This document shows, piece by piece, positions 1 through 10,253 of a stretch of 64,000 nucleotides of DNA. Under the pieces are notes generated by a model. That model made no database searches. It had not been told where the DNA came from and saw nothing but the letters and a program-made list of their open reading frames with translations. Origin of the DNA: Branchiostoma lanceolatum. Taxonomy: Eukaryota > Chordata > Leptocardii > Amphioxiformes > Branchiostomatidae. Each line of letters opens with the position of its first letter. The stretch's first letter is position 1. The DNA lies in the NCBI RefSeq assembly GCF_035083965.1, contig NC_089724.1:4574001-4638000 (forward strand), given 5' to 3'. The translations under genes and the position numbers were made by a program.

Positions 1-545
1 ATATCTTTGCTCCTTTAATGTCGATATGTAAGGGTATAGTGTTTTTGAAACTTACTCTGTGTAGGAATAACTAAAAATTGGAGATTTTTTATTCAAGTTT
101 CTCGCCTCATAAAATGCTCTGGATGCCTTTAAATAGACACTTGGAAATAAAATGTGTTTATAAATAATAACTATAAGCGTCAGGTAGAAAACATTGCATG
201 GAAACAAAACAACTTAAATAAGTAATGGGTACAGAAAATGGGGGGGGGGGGACTTGAAAATGCATATTTTACATATAGCAAATGTACAAAACTTCAGTGT
301 GTGCCTCGTGCACTCTTGTTATTATTATGTTAATCTTGTTATATGGTTGTCTTTGGTTATATAATATCAAATGTTCTTTTATTCTGTTGAATAAAAATTT
401 TTAAGAAAATTTTAAGGTTGGTTCACATCAAATCATGGGGTGATATAAACTCGCCATTTTTAATAACGGTGTAGTTAGAGATATGTGCTAGATGCAACGT
501 CAGTTATAACGCCAGCAATGCAAACCTAACAGACTAATGTATTCA
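1..545. other. AT-rich sequence, no gene seen
   Basis: No open frame or splice-flanked coding segment is convincing here. The only distinct feature is an 11-base G run near 241. Probably intergenic or intronic to the gene whose later exons begin near 1587. Confidence 0.4.
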
Positions 546-1475
546 GAACACTGTCCGAAAAGCTTCGATGATAATGCATTAGAAGATGGCGACGTCAAAA
601 ACTCTCCGTCGCTTATTGACACAGTCCGAGGGCTTCGTGGGAGAATCACACTGCATGGTTGTCCACTGGTTTATAAGACGAATGTCACATCCGCTTCCTG
701 CTAAGGACAGTTATTTACACGAACCTGCAACTGGACTAAGTGTGATCAATCATCAAAAACGCCACCTTTTTGCTGCAACCTATGGCTACCGGGCTCTACG
801 GCCTTTTCCCGCCACCATATCTATTACCTATAATCCTGCTATTCAGCAGACGACAAAGGTTTGTGAGGAACACTTTTTTGTCTAAATGTTGTGTTTTATA
901 TATTAAGACTGAGGGCGATATTTTCCTCAAAGTTTGCTCCTAGCACAAGCAGTCTCAAACACATTGACATAGTGGTATTACCATTTCTACGGTATCCAGC
1001 TAACGTTCCGATGAATAAATGTACACTTTGCCATGACGGTGGGGATCGACTTTGAGTGAAATTCTACCGACTCAACAAATGGGTTGCTACAGAAGGCCTG
1101 ATGTGTGCGCTATGGCCGTTTTGTCTTGTGTGTTTTTTTGCTTCGAGGCGTTGATATGACCTTAGAACTCTCTTCAAGCCAATGTGGGAACAATAGCTGC
1201 TATATAAAAGCTAATTAGCGGCAAGATATCAATGACGAATATGCTCTCCCAAAAAAATGTTAGCACCTGTCCGAGAGCACCGTCATTCTGCGTGCGGCAG
1301 ACAGTAGTTTCAAATTACAATATTATGGTATCAGCACGACTAGAGACAAAATATAACATAGCATAAGTGCAAAGGTAATCCGTGATATTGACAGAATAAC
1401 GCAAAAAAAGGATGATTTATTGTTCTGCCAGATTGGTTTCAAGTAACTCGTATCGAAAAAATCACGGTTTTATGT
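546..1475 (+). repeat. Interspersed repeat A, copy 1
   Basis: This stretch is closely similar, with indels, to 26220-26984. Both copies start at CAGAACACTG and fade out after a shared segment ending near TTTTATGT. A short open frame at 586-885 lies inside it, but its reading frame is broken differently in the two copies, so it is a repeat rather than a gene. No terminal inverted repeat was recognised and the class is unknown. Confidence 0.6.
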
Positions 1476-1586
1476 GAAGAAGCCATTTCATGATGGTGAC
1501 GATGATGATGATGATGGTAAAATCTTTATCATTAACAGCTACCGATCATTCTTGATGGTTATAATGTAAACATTTAATATTTTCAG

Positions 1587-1652
1587 AGAAATGCTGTCGC
1601 CCGCCGTCATCATCTTAGAGCGCTGAGGAGGCATATGATGGACATGGTATAC
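1587..1652 (+). CDS. Unidentified acidic protein, internal exon 1 seen
   Basis: An acceptor TTTCAG precedes and a consensus donor GTAAGT follows (an alternative donor lies six bases earlier). The 22 codons are in phase 0 and basic (RRHHLRALRRHMMDM). The next exons at 2687, 3230, 3782, 5287, 5979 and 6785 are also phase 0, which supports one transcript. The start of the gene was not found and probably lies upstream of the window or in an unrecognised exon. Confidence 0.45.
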
Positions 1653-1865
1653 GTAAGTATATTTTCACAAGGTTAATCTCACAGACTGTTTAAAACTGAT
1701 ACGGTTGTAATCTTACTATTTTTTTTCAGTACTTGATAATGATGACACCTTGAGTCATTAGTCTTGATTATGATTGAATTGTTTCTGACACTGTTGCAAG
1801 TTATCTGACAATAATCAGACTGAGTATACGTGCAAAGCCTGTTAAAATCTGGTATGAAGCATTGT

Positions 1866-2263
1866 GGCATCGTGTGGCGCAATTGGTACTCACAACTGTG
1901 AGGTCTTGGGTTCGAAAGCACCAAATTGAATCCTGATGATGTGCCCTTGGGAAAGGCACTTTACACAATTATCGTCACATATATCCACCTTATTACTTTA
2001 AATGAATACCTATAGCTTTGGTTAGGGATGTCCCTCGGAGATGACATTAAATGGAGGTCCCGTGTTAAGAACCCACCGCGCTCATCGAAAAGAGTAAGGG
2101 GTCCTTCCCGATGTGAGTGGATCATGGAGAATCCGTCTATAGATATGCAGCTTGTAGTGTCCAGTACAAATCTGATGTGTAATACAACTACACCGTAAAG
2201 AGGCGGTTTACCAGGTATGCAATACAAACCTGAAGCACTGGTTGGGAAACCGGTTACATTGGT
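1866..2263 (+). mobile_element. tRNA-derived SINE
   Basis: The head has an A-box-like TGGCGCAATTGGTACTC and a B-box GGGTTCGAAAGC. The body contains GTGCCCTTGGGAAAGGCAC, a segment shared with the SINEs at 6101, 59815 and 63385. Its 3' end abuts the inverted-repeat element that starts at 2266. Confidence 0.65.
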
Positions 2264-2265
2264 TT

Positions 2266-2651
2266 CAGTGTTCTCGCCAGGCCTTTTCAGCATAGGGGCC
2301 CCCTATGCTGTGATTTGGACCCCCTATGCTGTGATCTGGACCCCTATGCTGTGTTTCAACCAGCATAGGGGTGTTTCTTTCTAGGACAAACCTTGTGACC
2401 CTTCATAAATCTTATAAAAAGTTCATATTTGGCTTTAGAATGAGGCTGTGACAGAGAAAAAACTCTACTTCACAAAATTTATCCCTCAAAATGCATGAAA
2501 TAATGTCTCATTGGGTTATGAATTTACAAATTTTCCGGGAGAACATGCCGGACTCCCTACTCTGGTCACTCCACGCGTGACTTGCACCGCGTAAAGTTGG
2601 CCTTCTGTACCTGACCCCTATGCTGTGAAAAAAATCCTGGTGAGAACACTG
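2266..2651. mobile_element. Short inverted-repeat element, hAT-like ends
   Basis: The left end CAGTGTTCTCGCCAGG is the inverted complement, with few mismatches, of the right end CCTGGTGAGAACACTG. GGTTT lies immediately outside both ends (2261-2265 and 2652-2656) and reads as a 5-bp target-site duplication. Copies of CCCCTATGCTGTG form inner repeats near both ends. There is no transposase, so it is non-autonomous. The CAGTG ends resemble hAT elements, but hAT usually duplicates 8 bp, so the class is tentative. Confidence 0.6.
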
Positions 2652-2686
2652 GGTTTAATGCAATGTTGTTGTGTTTTTTCCCTCAG

Positions 2687-2755
2687 TTCCACAACAGGAT
2701 GGATGCCACGATGCACATGATGTTTGGCATTCTTGACGAGCTGGGCATTGACATG
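2687..2755 (+). CDS. Unidentified acidic protein, exon 2 seen
   Basis: Flanked by a pyrimidine-rich tract with CCCTCAG and by donor GTGAGT. It has 23 codons, phase 0 at both ends, and is methionine-rich and probably helical (MHMMFGILDELGIDM). A degenerate copy of its 3' part and donor appears at 2860-2925, so the junction has been locally duplicated. No family was recognised. Confidence 0.55.
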
Positions 2756-3229
2756 GTGAGTAGATATATCTTTCTTTATTCTCTATTCATTAGAGATTGC
2801 AACAAGTAACAATACACAGTGGAACGCCAGGCAGACAAGCTGATATATCAATGACAGGCAGGATGGATGTCACCATCAGGGACATTTGGCGAATTTTGGA
2901 GTGCCACGGCATGGTGAGTAGATATATCAATGACAGACAGGATATGACTCTAAACCAAAGTGACTTAGGGCTGGTTTACACGAGGAACTTACAACAAGTG
3001 TCCTGCGACAGATTGCCGCAAAAGGCCTGGAAGCGTTGTGACGGCTTTTGGTAAAACTTGTTATGTGCCACCAATTAACAGGCCTCTTTTTTTTTCGTCC
3101 GCGCGCATTAGTTTTAATATTTTTTGGCTCTCCAGAGGACGTCATCCATAAAGTTAAGATGGCGTGGCCTAATTATTTCCCTTCCTCACTTGCGTAAAAT
3201 TCCACAGCTTATTTTTGTTTGAATTGCAG

Positions 3230-3247
3230 AGCGATGAATCATCAGAA

Positions 3248-3289
<42 letters not shown>

Positions 3290-3391
3290 AATGGTGGTGG
3301 AAATGGTGGTGGAAAGAAGAAGAAGGATGATGAGGACGATGATGATGACAACAATAATGCGGATGATGAAGGAGAGAAGTCAGAGACAGAG
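3230..3391 (+). CDS. Unidentified acidic protein, Asp-rich exon
   Basis: Flanked by TTGCAG and GTGAGG. The 54 codons are in phase 0: a run of 13 aspartates, a GNGGG repeat, a KKKK patch, a second acidic block and a closing SETE. The last codons and about 350 bases of following intron match the 3' end and intron of the next exon, so the two exons derive from one by tandem duplication. Long acidic runs are typical of chromatin and nucleolar proteins, but that alone does not identify function. Confidence 0.6.
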
Positions 3392-3781
3392 GTGAGGGTC
3401 ATGCGGAATGCTGCTAAAAACATTTCTTTTTTGTCCTTGAAATTTCCTGCGTGTTCTGTCGAATTGTTTCAGTGGCAATGAGGTTCCCGCCCAAGTAAAA
3501 TGGGGGAGTAACGAAGCCTGACAGCATCAATTTGTGTCATTCAAATTCCTCTATTACATTGTGTACTTGGTGACTAAGCCTCAGCTCAATCCTGGGTAGG
3601 GCATCTCAGTTGCTGCAGTGCAACCGTCATTGGGAAGGGATGTAAAAGGGGTCCCATGTTTTTGGAGGAGCAGACTGTCGGTAAGGGGTAAGGGATAACA
3701 ACCCCTCCCTGTAAAGATATACCCTGCTACTGAAACAGCAAGGAAACTATGTGCCAATAATGACAGAAGGAACTATTTCAG

Positions 3782-4510
3782 GAGGAGGAGGAGATGAATG
3801 ATGGAGAGAGACACGAGGAGGAGGAGATGAATGATGGAGAGAGACACGAGGAGGAGGAGATGAATGATGGAGAGAGACACGAGGAGGAGGAGATGAATGA
3901 TGGAGAGAGACACGAGGAGGAGGAGATGAATGATGGAGAGAGACACGAGGAGGAGGAGATGAATGATGGAGAGAGACACGAGGAGGAGGAGATGAATGAT
4001 GGAGAGAGACACGAGGAGGAGGAGATGAATGATGGAGAGAGACACGAGGAGGAGGAGATGAATGATGGAGAGAGACACGAGGAGGAGGAGATGAATGATG
4101 GAGAGAGACACGAGGAGGAGGAGATGAATGATGGAGAGAGACACGAGGAGGAGGAGATGAATGATGGAGAGAGACACGAGGAGGAGGAGATGAATGATGG
4201 AGAGAGACACGAGGAGGAGGAGATGAATGATGGAGAGAGACACGAGGAGGAGGAGATGAATGATGGAGAGAGACACGAGGAGGAGGAGATGAATGATGGA
4301 GAGAGACACGAGGAGGAGGAGATGAATGATGGAGAGAGACACGAGGAGGAGGAGATGAATGATGGAGAGAGACACGAGGAGGAGGAGATGAATGATGGAG
4401 AGAGACACGAGGAGGAGGAGATGAATGATGGAGAGAGACACGAGGAGGAGATGAATGATGGAGAGAGACAGGAGGAGGAGGAGATGAATGATGGAGAGAG
4501 ACAGGAGGAG
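3782..4510. repeat. 33-bp coding minisatellite
   Basis: About 22 head-to-tail copies of a purine-rich 33-bp unit, nearly all identical, wholly inside an exon. Unit length is a multiple of three, so copy-number change keeps the frame. Confidence 0.9.
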
Positions 4511-4546
4511 GGGGAGAAGGATGCTGGAGAGGAGTCAGAGACGGAG
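3782..4546 (+). CDS. Unidentified acidic protein, 11-residue repeat exon
   Basis: Flanked by TTTCAG and GTGAGG; 255 codons, phase 0. It encodes about 22 tandem copies of MNDGERHEEEE (33 bp). Nineteen appear identical even at the DNA level; the last three are variants (one residue shorter, or Q for H). It closes with KDAGEESETE, matching the previous exon's end. The reading frame is chosen by phase continuity with the neighbouring exons. The complementary strand is also open, but only as a by-product of the repeat. The homogeneity implies recent expansion or conversion. Confidence 0.65.
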
Positions 4547-4907
4547 GTGAGGGTCATGCGGAATGCTGCTAAAAACATTTCTTTTTTGTCCTTGAAATTT
4601 GCTGAGTGCTCTGTCAAATTGCTTGGTTGCAGCGCAGTGGCAATGAGGTTCCCATCCAAGTGAAATGTAGGAGTAAGGAAGCATGACCCCATCAATTTGT
4701 GTCATTCAAATTCCTCTATTACATTGTGTATTTGGTGACTAAGCCTAGCTCAAATCCTGGGTAGGGCATCTCATAAGGTATGTAGATTGGGAGGTGCCTA
4801 GAGCACGTTAAAGGTATTAGGGCTAACGACCCCTCTCTGTAAAGATACCCTGCTACTTAAACAGCAAGGAAACAACCAGTGCCCTTCTGTATCTGTATAG
4901 CCGGTAT

Positions 4908-5220
4908 AACCGCCCTTCGGCGTAACACACCAGCTTCGCAGGCACGCGGCGCGGTAGCAGCTCAGGTTATATTACACTGAACGGCCTGTCACACCTAACT
5001 TTTGCACATCTGACTGCAATCGTTCTTTGAAGCTATTTAGTGAAGGTGTTCCTACAGCATCTGATAACAACGAGTTCCATTCTACTATGGTTCTCGAGAA
5101 ATACGAATTTTTGAACACATCAATCCTTGGTTGATAACTCTGGTACTTAAAGGCATGACTATTTCTTGTCCTTTTCTGGGCTGGTATTAGATAATTATCA
5201 GTCGGTACAACCACAAGTTT
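4908..5220 (-). mobile_element. CR1/L2-like retrotransposon 3' fragment
   Basis: On the minus strand it encodes a typical reverse-transcriptase C-terminal tail: RTRNSHAFKYQ, then FKNSYFSRTIVEWNSL, then PSLNSFKERL, followed by a stop and a 3' UTR. The 3' part matches 33397-33588 on the plus strand. It is 5'-truncated, as is usual for this class, and lies in an intron of the acidic-protein gene. Confidence 0.75.
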
Positions 5221-5286
5221 ATTTAGTCATTTTGTACTTATGTCCTTATGTGCCACTAGTGACTGAAGGAATTGTATGAATTGCAG

Positions 5287-5370
5287 GAAGACAACAACAG
5301 CCTGATGAGAGAGGACAAGGATGAGCCAGAGGAAGACAACAGGCTGGCTATGGAGTCCAATTCCAGTTTG
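5287..5370 (+). CDS. Unidentified acidic protein, exon 5 seen
   Basis: Flanked by ATTGCAG and donor GTCAGT. The 28 codons in phase 0 are charged and Asn-rich (EDNNSLMREDKDEPEEDN), like the neighbouring exons. Confidence 0.5.
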
Positions 5371-5978
5371 GTCAGTGCTGTTGCTCTTGTTCAAGTTCAC
5401 CTGTTAGGGCTCCCATTCCACTCGACGACGATTGTGCTGCAACCTACATTGAATTTTTCCAAAATTGGAATATCATGCAAAATGTAAAAGTATGACTCTT
5501 CTAACAATACAAGAACACACAAAGCATGAGAAGATTTTTTTTTCTATCCTGTCAAATTGCTCGGTCACAGTGCAGTGGCAATGAGGTTGCCGCCCAAGTG
5601 AAATGGAGGAGTAATCATCAACATCTTAAACAGTTACTGACACGTAGAGGCCATTTTTTCAGAATATATGCATCAAAGGTAGTTTTATTCAGGTGACATA
5701 CGTATTTATGAAAAAAATACACGCGAGCTGTGTGAGTGCCGGGTCCTGGCGTAGATAGTTTGAAACTTGAGGTGGTGGCTCCCCCTGGTGCATTCCCCTG
5801 AGCTGGTTTGAGTAAACTGTCAGTGTCTAAGTACATGTTTGTTAATATGGTTGTTAACTAGTCAGTAGAAGAAGGCGAGGCAGGCGTTCCTCCTCCTTTC
5901 AGAGAGAAGGCCCGGCCACTGTAGGTCATTGAGCAATTAGAATTAGTTACTGATATGAGCTTATCATATTCATTACAG

Positions 5979-6071
5979 GAGCTGAGTAATTCATCATCAG
6001 AGGAGGAGGAGGACAAAAACAGCAAGAAGAGAAAGAGGCTGGCCCAGAAGAACACAGCGGGGAGGAAGAAG
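5979..6071 (+). CDS. Unidentified acidic protein, exon with nuclear-localisation-like patch
   Basis: Flanked by ATTACAG and GTAAAG; 31 codons, phase 0. A serine/glutamate stretch (NSSSEEEEDKN) is followed by a basic cluster KKRKR, a plausible nuclear localisation signal, and by AGRKK. This is the main sequence hint that the product is nuclear. Confidence 0.6.
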
Positions 6072-6100
6072 GTAAAGGAATGTCAAATTGAGGAACGCAT

Positions 6101-6400
6101 TAGCGTCTGTGTAGCACAGTGGCAGAGCATCCGGCTATGAACCAATAAGACCCAGGTTCAATCCCCAGTGGAGTACCCAGACATGTCCGGACTTGCACCC
6201 AGACGTTGTGCCCTTGGGAAAGGATACATTTCCCATGTCCTAAGCCCAGCAGTAGGGTTTGGGTTGGCGTTAGGAAGGGCATCCAGCCGTAAAAACTCTT
6301 GCTACAAAAAAGGACTTGCACTTGATGAGGAGGTCTGGGGCTTCCCCATTCATGTGCAAGCACGTCTAACCCCCAGATGATGGGGAACAAAAGACGTTAA
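6101..6400 (+). mobile_element. tRNA-derived SINE with GA tail
   Basis: An A-box-like GTAGCACAGTGGCAGAG and a B-box AGGTTCAATCCCC are followed by a body with GTGCCCTTGGGAAAGG. It ends in a (GA)n tract near 6410. It starts about 30 bases after a splice donor of the acidic-protein gene. Confidence 0.65.
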
Positions 6401-6784
6401 ATTGGATAGAGAGAGAGAGAGATTGTTAGGGGCCAGGAAAAAACTTTATTCCTTTGAAGTTTATTACAAAAGATTGAAGCAGCTGTAATGCCTGCAGCTA
6501 ATAAACACAGTGGGAAACCTGTCACAGATATACGCACCTTGCTTTACACATGCATCTGCTGCTAATGCGGCACCTCCCGCTTCTGCATTGATCAAAAACA
6601 TTACGCTCTCACCACGACTACATTCCCCGAGGTGCCTGACGTGAGGTTCTCCCCAAACATGGGGCCTCCAGTTTACGTCCCATTGAAGAGGACGTCCCTG
6701 ATTATCAAAGTATGAGGTTTGACATGAATGGAGAACGACTGCTTTACCTTAGAATACCATGCCTTTATCCTTCCCCTATAACAG

Positions 6785-7051
6785 GCAAGAAGCATGGAGG
6801 ATGATTCAGGAGCCTGTGGCCAGGGGACTGTGCCGAGGAGAGGCCCTGCTTTCATCGCCCCGAGGAGAGGCCCTGCCATCGCCCAGAGGAGAGGCCCTGC
6901 CATCGCCCCGAGGAGAGGCCCTGCCATCGCCCAGAGGAGAGGCCCTGCCATCGCCCAGAGGAGAGGCCCTGCCATCGCCCAGAGGAGAGGCCCTGCCATC
7001 GCCCCGAGGAGAGGCCCTGCCATCCCGCCAAGGAGAGGCCCCAGAAATCCG
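6785..7051 (+). CDS. Unidentified acidic protein, Arg-Gly-Pro repeat exon
   Basis: Flanked by ATAACAG and donor GTATGT; 89 codons, phase 0. A short unique part (SMEDDSGACGQG) is followed by about eight copies of an eight-residue motif close to RRGPAIAQ, encoded by a 24-bp unit. It is proline/arginine-rich and probably disordered. The frame is set by phase continuity; the other forward frame is also open. Confidence 0.5.
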
Positions 7052-8054
7052 GTATGTAGAAAAAAAATTTTCATCCCAGTTACCTGGTTTTACTACTTTG
7101 CTTGTATGTCAATGTCGCAGAACACTGTATTTCGCCTTTATAGGGACTACATAGTTGAAGGCACCCAGAGCATTTTATGAGGCTTGAAAACTGGAAATAT
7201 TCTAGTTGTTGTAATCTTTATGAAATTGACATTTAATGCCACTGTTTACCACATTTGCGTGCATATTTCTTATCAAAAGTGCTCAAAAGCGGCACAAAAA
7301 TAAACTACATTCAATTTGGTGATCTTTTAGTTTTGCGCGCCTAGTGTAATTAGACCGATACCATAGCCCCGCCCACCACCGTCAAAACGTACAAATGCAA
7401 AATTAAAACATAAAAATGCAAATATTTGACGGACATGCAGTCACTCTCTCATTGGTTGAACCGCTAATTGTGATGGACAGAACCACAGTTTTGGCCTTCC
7501 CGACGGGCACAGGAAACTAACTAGTAGTCAACTTTTTCAAGTACAGTGAATTATTTTATTATGCCCTAACTACTATTGGGGAGGGGGGCGTGGATATTTT
7601 GTTTTGCGACCTTATCCACTTAATGCTTAATGTATTTGAAATGTCAGCAGGCCTCGAAATACTGGGTGCATGTGCACTTTTATGGACCTGGAGCCGTGCA
7701 CCTTAATTTTGGACTGGCGCACTATTATGATAATATTAGATAGTTGTGTAGGGTAACAAACCACTGAAGGACTGCAATAACATTATTTTATACTATACTG
7801 CCTTATATTAGTTTTACATAATATAAGGCAGACGAGTATAGTAGTCAGCTTATGATATTCTTGAAGTGTTGGTAACAAAATCTTACTAATATATATAGGC
7901 AATTAGGTTATTACTAGGTTTTTTTGAAAATTGTGCGATTCTGCTTTACTCTGTTTTAATGTTGTGCACCCAAAATGTTTTCTGTGGACCAGACTGTACT
8001 TGGGACATCTGCCTATAAGACTAAATATCTCAGTCACAAAGGGGTAATGAATAC
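7052..8054. other. Intron with repeat remnants
   Basis: No exon seen. 7330-7460 resembles 15285-15400 and 16655-16770, an interspersed repeat containing CATAAAAATGCAAATATTTGA. 7645-7990 carries GTGCAC motifs like those in the element at 60761. Confidence 0.4.
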
Positions 8055-8056
8055 TA

Positions 8057-8510
8057 CCGTAAAATTCATATTTACGTACGCACCCCTTCTAACGTACGCA
8101 CCCCGGTTTGGGGACGATTGCGGGTCTGACTCAGCGAGTTGAAACGTTCAGGGGAAAACCCTCCTAACGTATGCACCCCCTCTCCAGCATTTCAGTGGAT
8201 AGTTAGAGGTTGACATGATCATTCTTCCGATGATGTTTACCATTCTATAGGGTTACAGAAAAATCTTTCTGGGTAGAAAATGTCAAACAATCTAAATACA
8301 TGTGTTACTTATTCTTTATTACGGATTGATTGTGTGGTAGCATTCCACACTTCATTTGCATGAAGATGTACCGTACTCTCAAGCTGATATGCGATTTTTC
8401 CGAGGAAGAACCCCTCCTAACGTACGCACCCCGACTTTGGTGTTGGCCTGGAGCACCTGCTTGCGACTTGAAAAGTTTAAAAAGTGCGTACGTAAATAGG
8501 GATTTTACGG
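8057..8510. mobile_element. MITE with CCGTAAAAT ends, copy 1
   Basis: The 454-bp element begins CCGTAAAAT and ends ATTTTACGG, flanked by TA on both sides. The inverted repeat extends inward over TATTTACGTACGCAC. Inside are several copies of CTAACGTACGCACCCC. There is no coding capacity. TA flanks fit a Tc1/mariner-type or other TA-targeting transposase. Confidence 0.8.
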
Positions 8511-8579
8511 TATTTGATATCTTTGAATGCCACCTGGTGTTTGTAGTTTTATTCACTGTTTATTCTTCCTGTACTACAG

Positions 8580-8673
8580 CGAAGGAGAAACAACGAGCAG
8601 TGGCGTAACTTGGCGGCCGACAACGTCCTCAGGAGATCCGACCGCGCAACCCGAGGCATACCACCTAAGAAAT
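8580..8673 (+). CDS. Unidentified acidic protein, penultimate exon
   Basis: Flanked by TACTACAG and consensus GTAAGT. It enters in phase 0 and leaves in phase 1, encoding NNEQWRNLAADNVLRRSDRA followed by TRGIPPKK. The exit base joins in frame with the exon at 9287. I considered that this was the end of an ENT domain but prefer the phase evidence for the upstream gene. Confidence 0.6.
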
Positions 8674-8967
8674 GTAAGTTGATGTACTTCTTCATATGTA
8701 ATATCATTTTGCTGTAATTTCCTCGCCGGGTTTTCAATCTTCTACCAGATTTATGTACATTTTTGTAAAATCCCGCTCCGTCTCCCTTCACCACTATTTG
8801 GCTGGCATCAAAGCGAGACACTTATAATAGCCAGTGGCACTCTCGTCTGTCCATTTTTTCCTGCAGCTTCTTCAATGCTTCTTAGAAGTAGCTAAGTCTT
8901 GCATGTTACTCACTATCTTTGACCCCACTGGTCATTATAGTAACTGTCCTCCCCAGTCTTTCTGCAG

Positions 8968-9215
8968 GAGGCTGTTCAGTGCCTTCTGCTGCTGCAGACT
9001 GTTCAGTGCCATCTGCGGCAGGCTGTTCAGTGCATGATCCGCGGGAGGCTGTTCAGTGCCATCCGCGGGAGGCTGTTCAGTGCCATCCACGGGACGCTGT
9101 TCAGTGCCATCCGCGGGAGGCTGTTCAGTGCCATCTGCGGGATGTTCTTCAGTGCCATCTGCAAGACACTGTTCAGTGCCTGTGGGACGCTGTTCAGTGC
9201 GATTCACAGGAGGCT
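8968..9215. repeat. 24-27 bp minisatellite in intron
   Basis: About nine copies of a unit containing GCTGTTCAGTGCCATC. An acceptor-like CTGCAG lies just before it and the forward frame is open, so inclusion as an alternative exon cannot be excluded. Direct joining of 8673 to 9287 is simpler. Confidence 0.65.
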
Positions 9216-9286
9216 GTGTAGTGTTACCATGATGTTAAATGTGAAACCTATGTCACTTATTTGTCTCTTTTATGTTTTTCTCACAG

Positions 9287-9309
9287 GGGGTTTTGACGAG
9301 AACTACTGA
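9287..9309 (+). CDS. Unidentified acidic protein, terminal exon
   Basis: Flanked upstream by TTTTTCTCACAG. Joined in phase 1 to the exon ending at 8673 it gives PPKKWGFDENY and then a TGA stop at 9307-9309. This separates the acidic-protein gene from the EMSY-like gene that follows on the same strand. Confidence 0.55.
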
Positions 9310-9329
9310 GCGTTGAATGGCCCGGGGGG

Positions 9330-10170
9330 GGAGGGGGGAAGTGGACATTTAGTTTAGTTTTTCCCAATGGGCGCCCGAGTGAGCAGATGAATGAGTGGGG
9401 GGGAGGGGGGGTCCTGTGGACATTTAAGTTAGTTTTTCCCAATGGGCGCCCGAGTGAGTGATGAGTGAGCAGATGAATGAGTGGGGGGGAGGGGGGGTCC
9501 TGTGGACATTTAAGTTAGTTTTTCCCAATGGGCGCCCGAGTGAGTGATGAGTGAGCAGATGAATGAGTGGGGGGGAGGGGGGTCCTGTGGACATTTAAGT
9601 TAGTTTTTCCCAATGGGCGCCCGAATGAGTGATGAGTGAGTGGATGAATGAGTGAGGGGGGAGGGGGGTCCTGTGGATATTTTAAGTTAGGTTTTCCCAA
9701 TGGGTGCCCGAGTGAGTGATGAGTGAGCGGATGAATGAATGAGGGGGGAGGGGGGGTCCTGTGGATATTTTAAGTTAGGTTTTCCCAATGGGCGCCCGAG
9801 TGAGTGATGAGTGAGCGGATGAATGAATGAGGGGGGAGGGGGGTCCTGTGGATATTTTAAGTTAGGTTTTCCCAATGGGCGCCCAAGTGAGTGATGAGTG
9901 AGCGGATGAATGAATGAGGGGGGAGGGGGGTCCTGTGGATATTTTAAGTTAGGTTTTCCCAATGGGCGCCCGAGTGAGTGATGAGTGAGCGGATGAATGA
10001 GTGTACTGAGTGAACGGATGAATGAGTGAGGGAGGAGGGGGGTCCTGTGGATATTTAAGTTAGTTTTTCCCAATGGGCGCCCGAGTGAGTGATGAATGAG
10101 CGGATGAATGAATGAGTGAATGAGTGTAGTGAGTGATCGGATGAATGAGTGGGGGGGGAGGGGGGTCCCA
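9330..10170. repeat. Satellite-like array, roughly 100-bp unit
   Basis: About nine imperfect copies contain TTTTTCCCAATGGGCGCCCG, GAGTGAGTGATGAGTGAG and a G-rich GGGGGGAGGGGGG segment. It fills the gap between the upstream gene's stop and the first recognisable EMSY exon, where ENT-domain exons would be expected. Confidence 0.85.
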
Positions 10171-10253
10171 GGGGTCATTCTTCGCCAGTGGCCGCCAAGA
10201 ACAGGTCCACCGCTCGCCTCCAACGCGGAATTTCTGGGGGTCACCACCACCAG

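Noticed and set aside
586-885. 99-codon plus-strand frame starting MATSKTL
   Set aside because: It lies inside repeat A, and the second copy at 26.2 kb does not keep the same frame.
3773-4695. Long minus-strand open frames of Leu/Ser/Ile repeats opposite the 33-bp repeat
   Set aside because: They are the complement of the repeat-coding exon; no start context, splice sites or unique sequence support them.
6673-7180. Alternative frames through the 24-bp repeat (RGEALPSP; GPLLWAMA on the minus strand)
   Set aside because: Only the RRGPAIA frame is continuous in phase with the neighbouring exons.
8580-8673. End of an EMSY ENT domain (RR.NNEQW...LA.DN resembles RR.VNDER...IA.NM)
   Set aside because: Splice phases link this exon to the upstream acidic-protein exons and to a stop at 9309; the resemblance is short and no other ENT segment was found.
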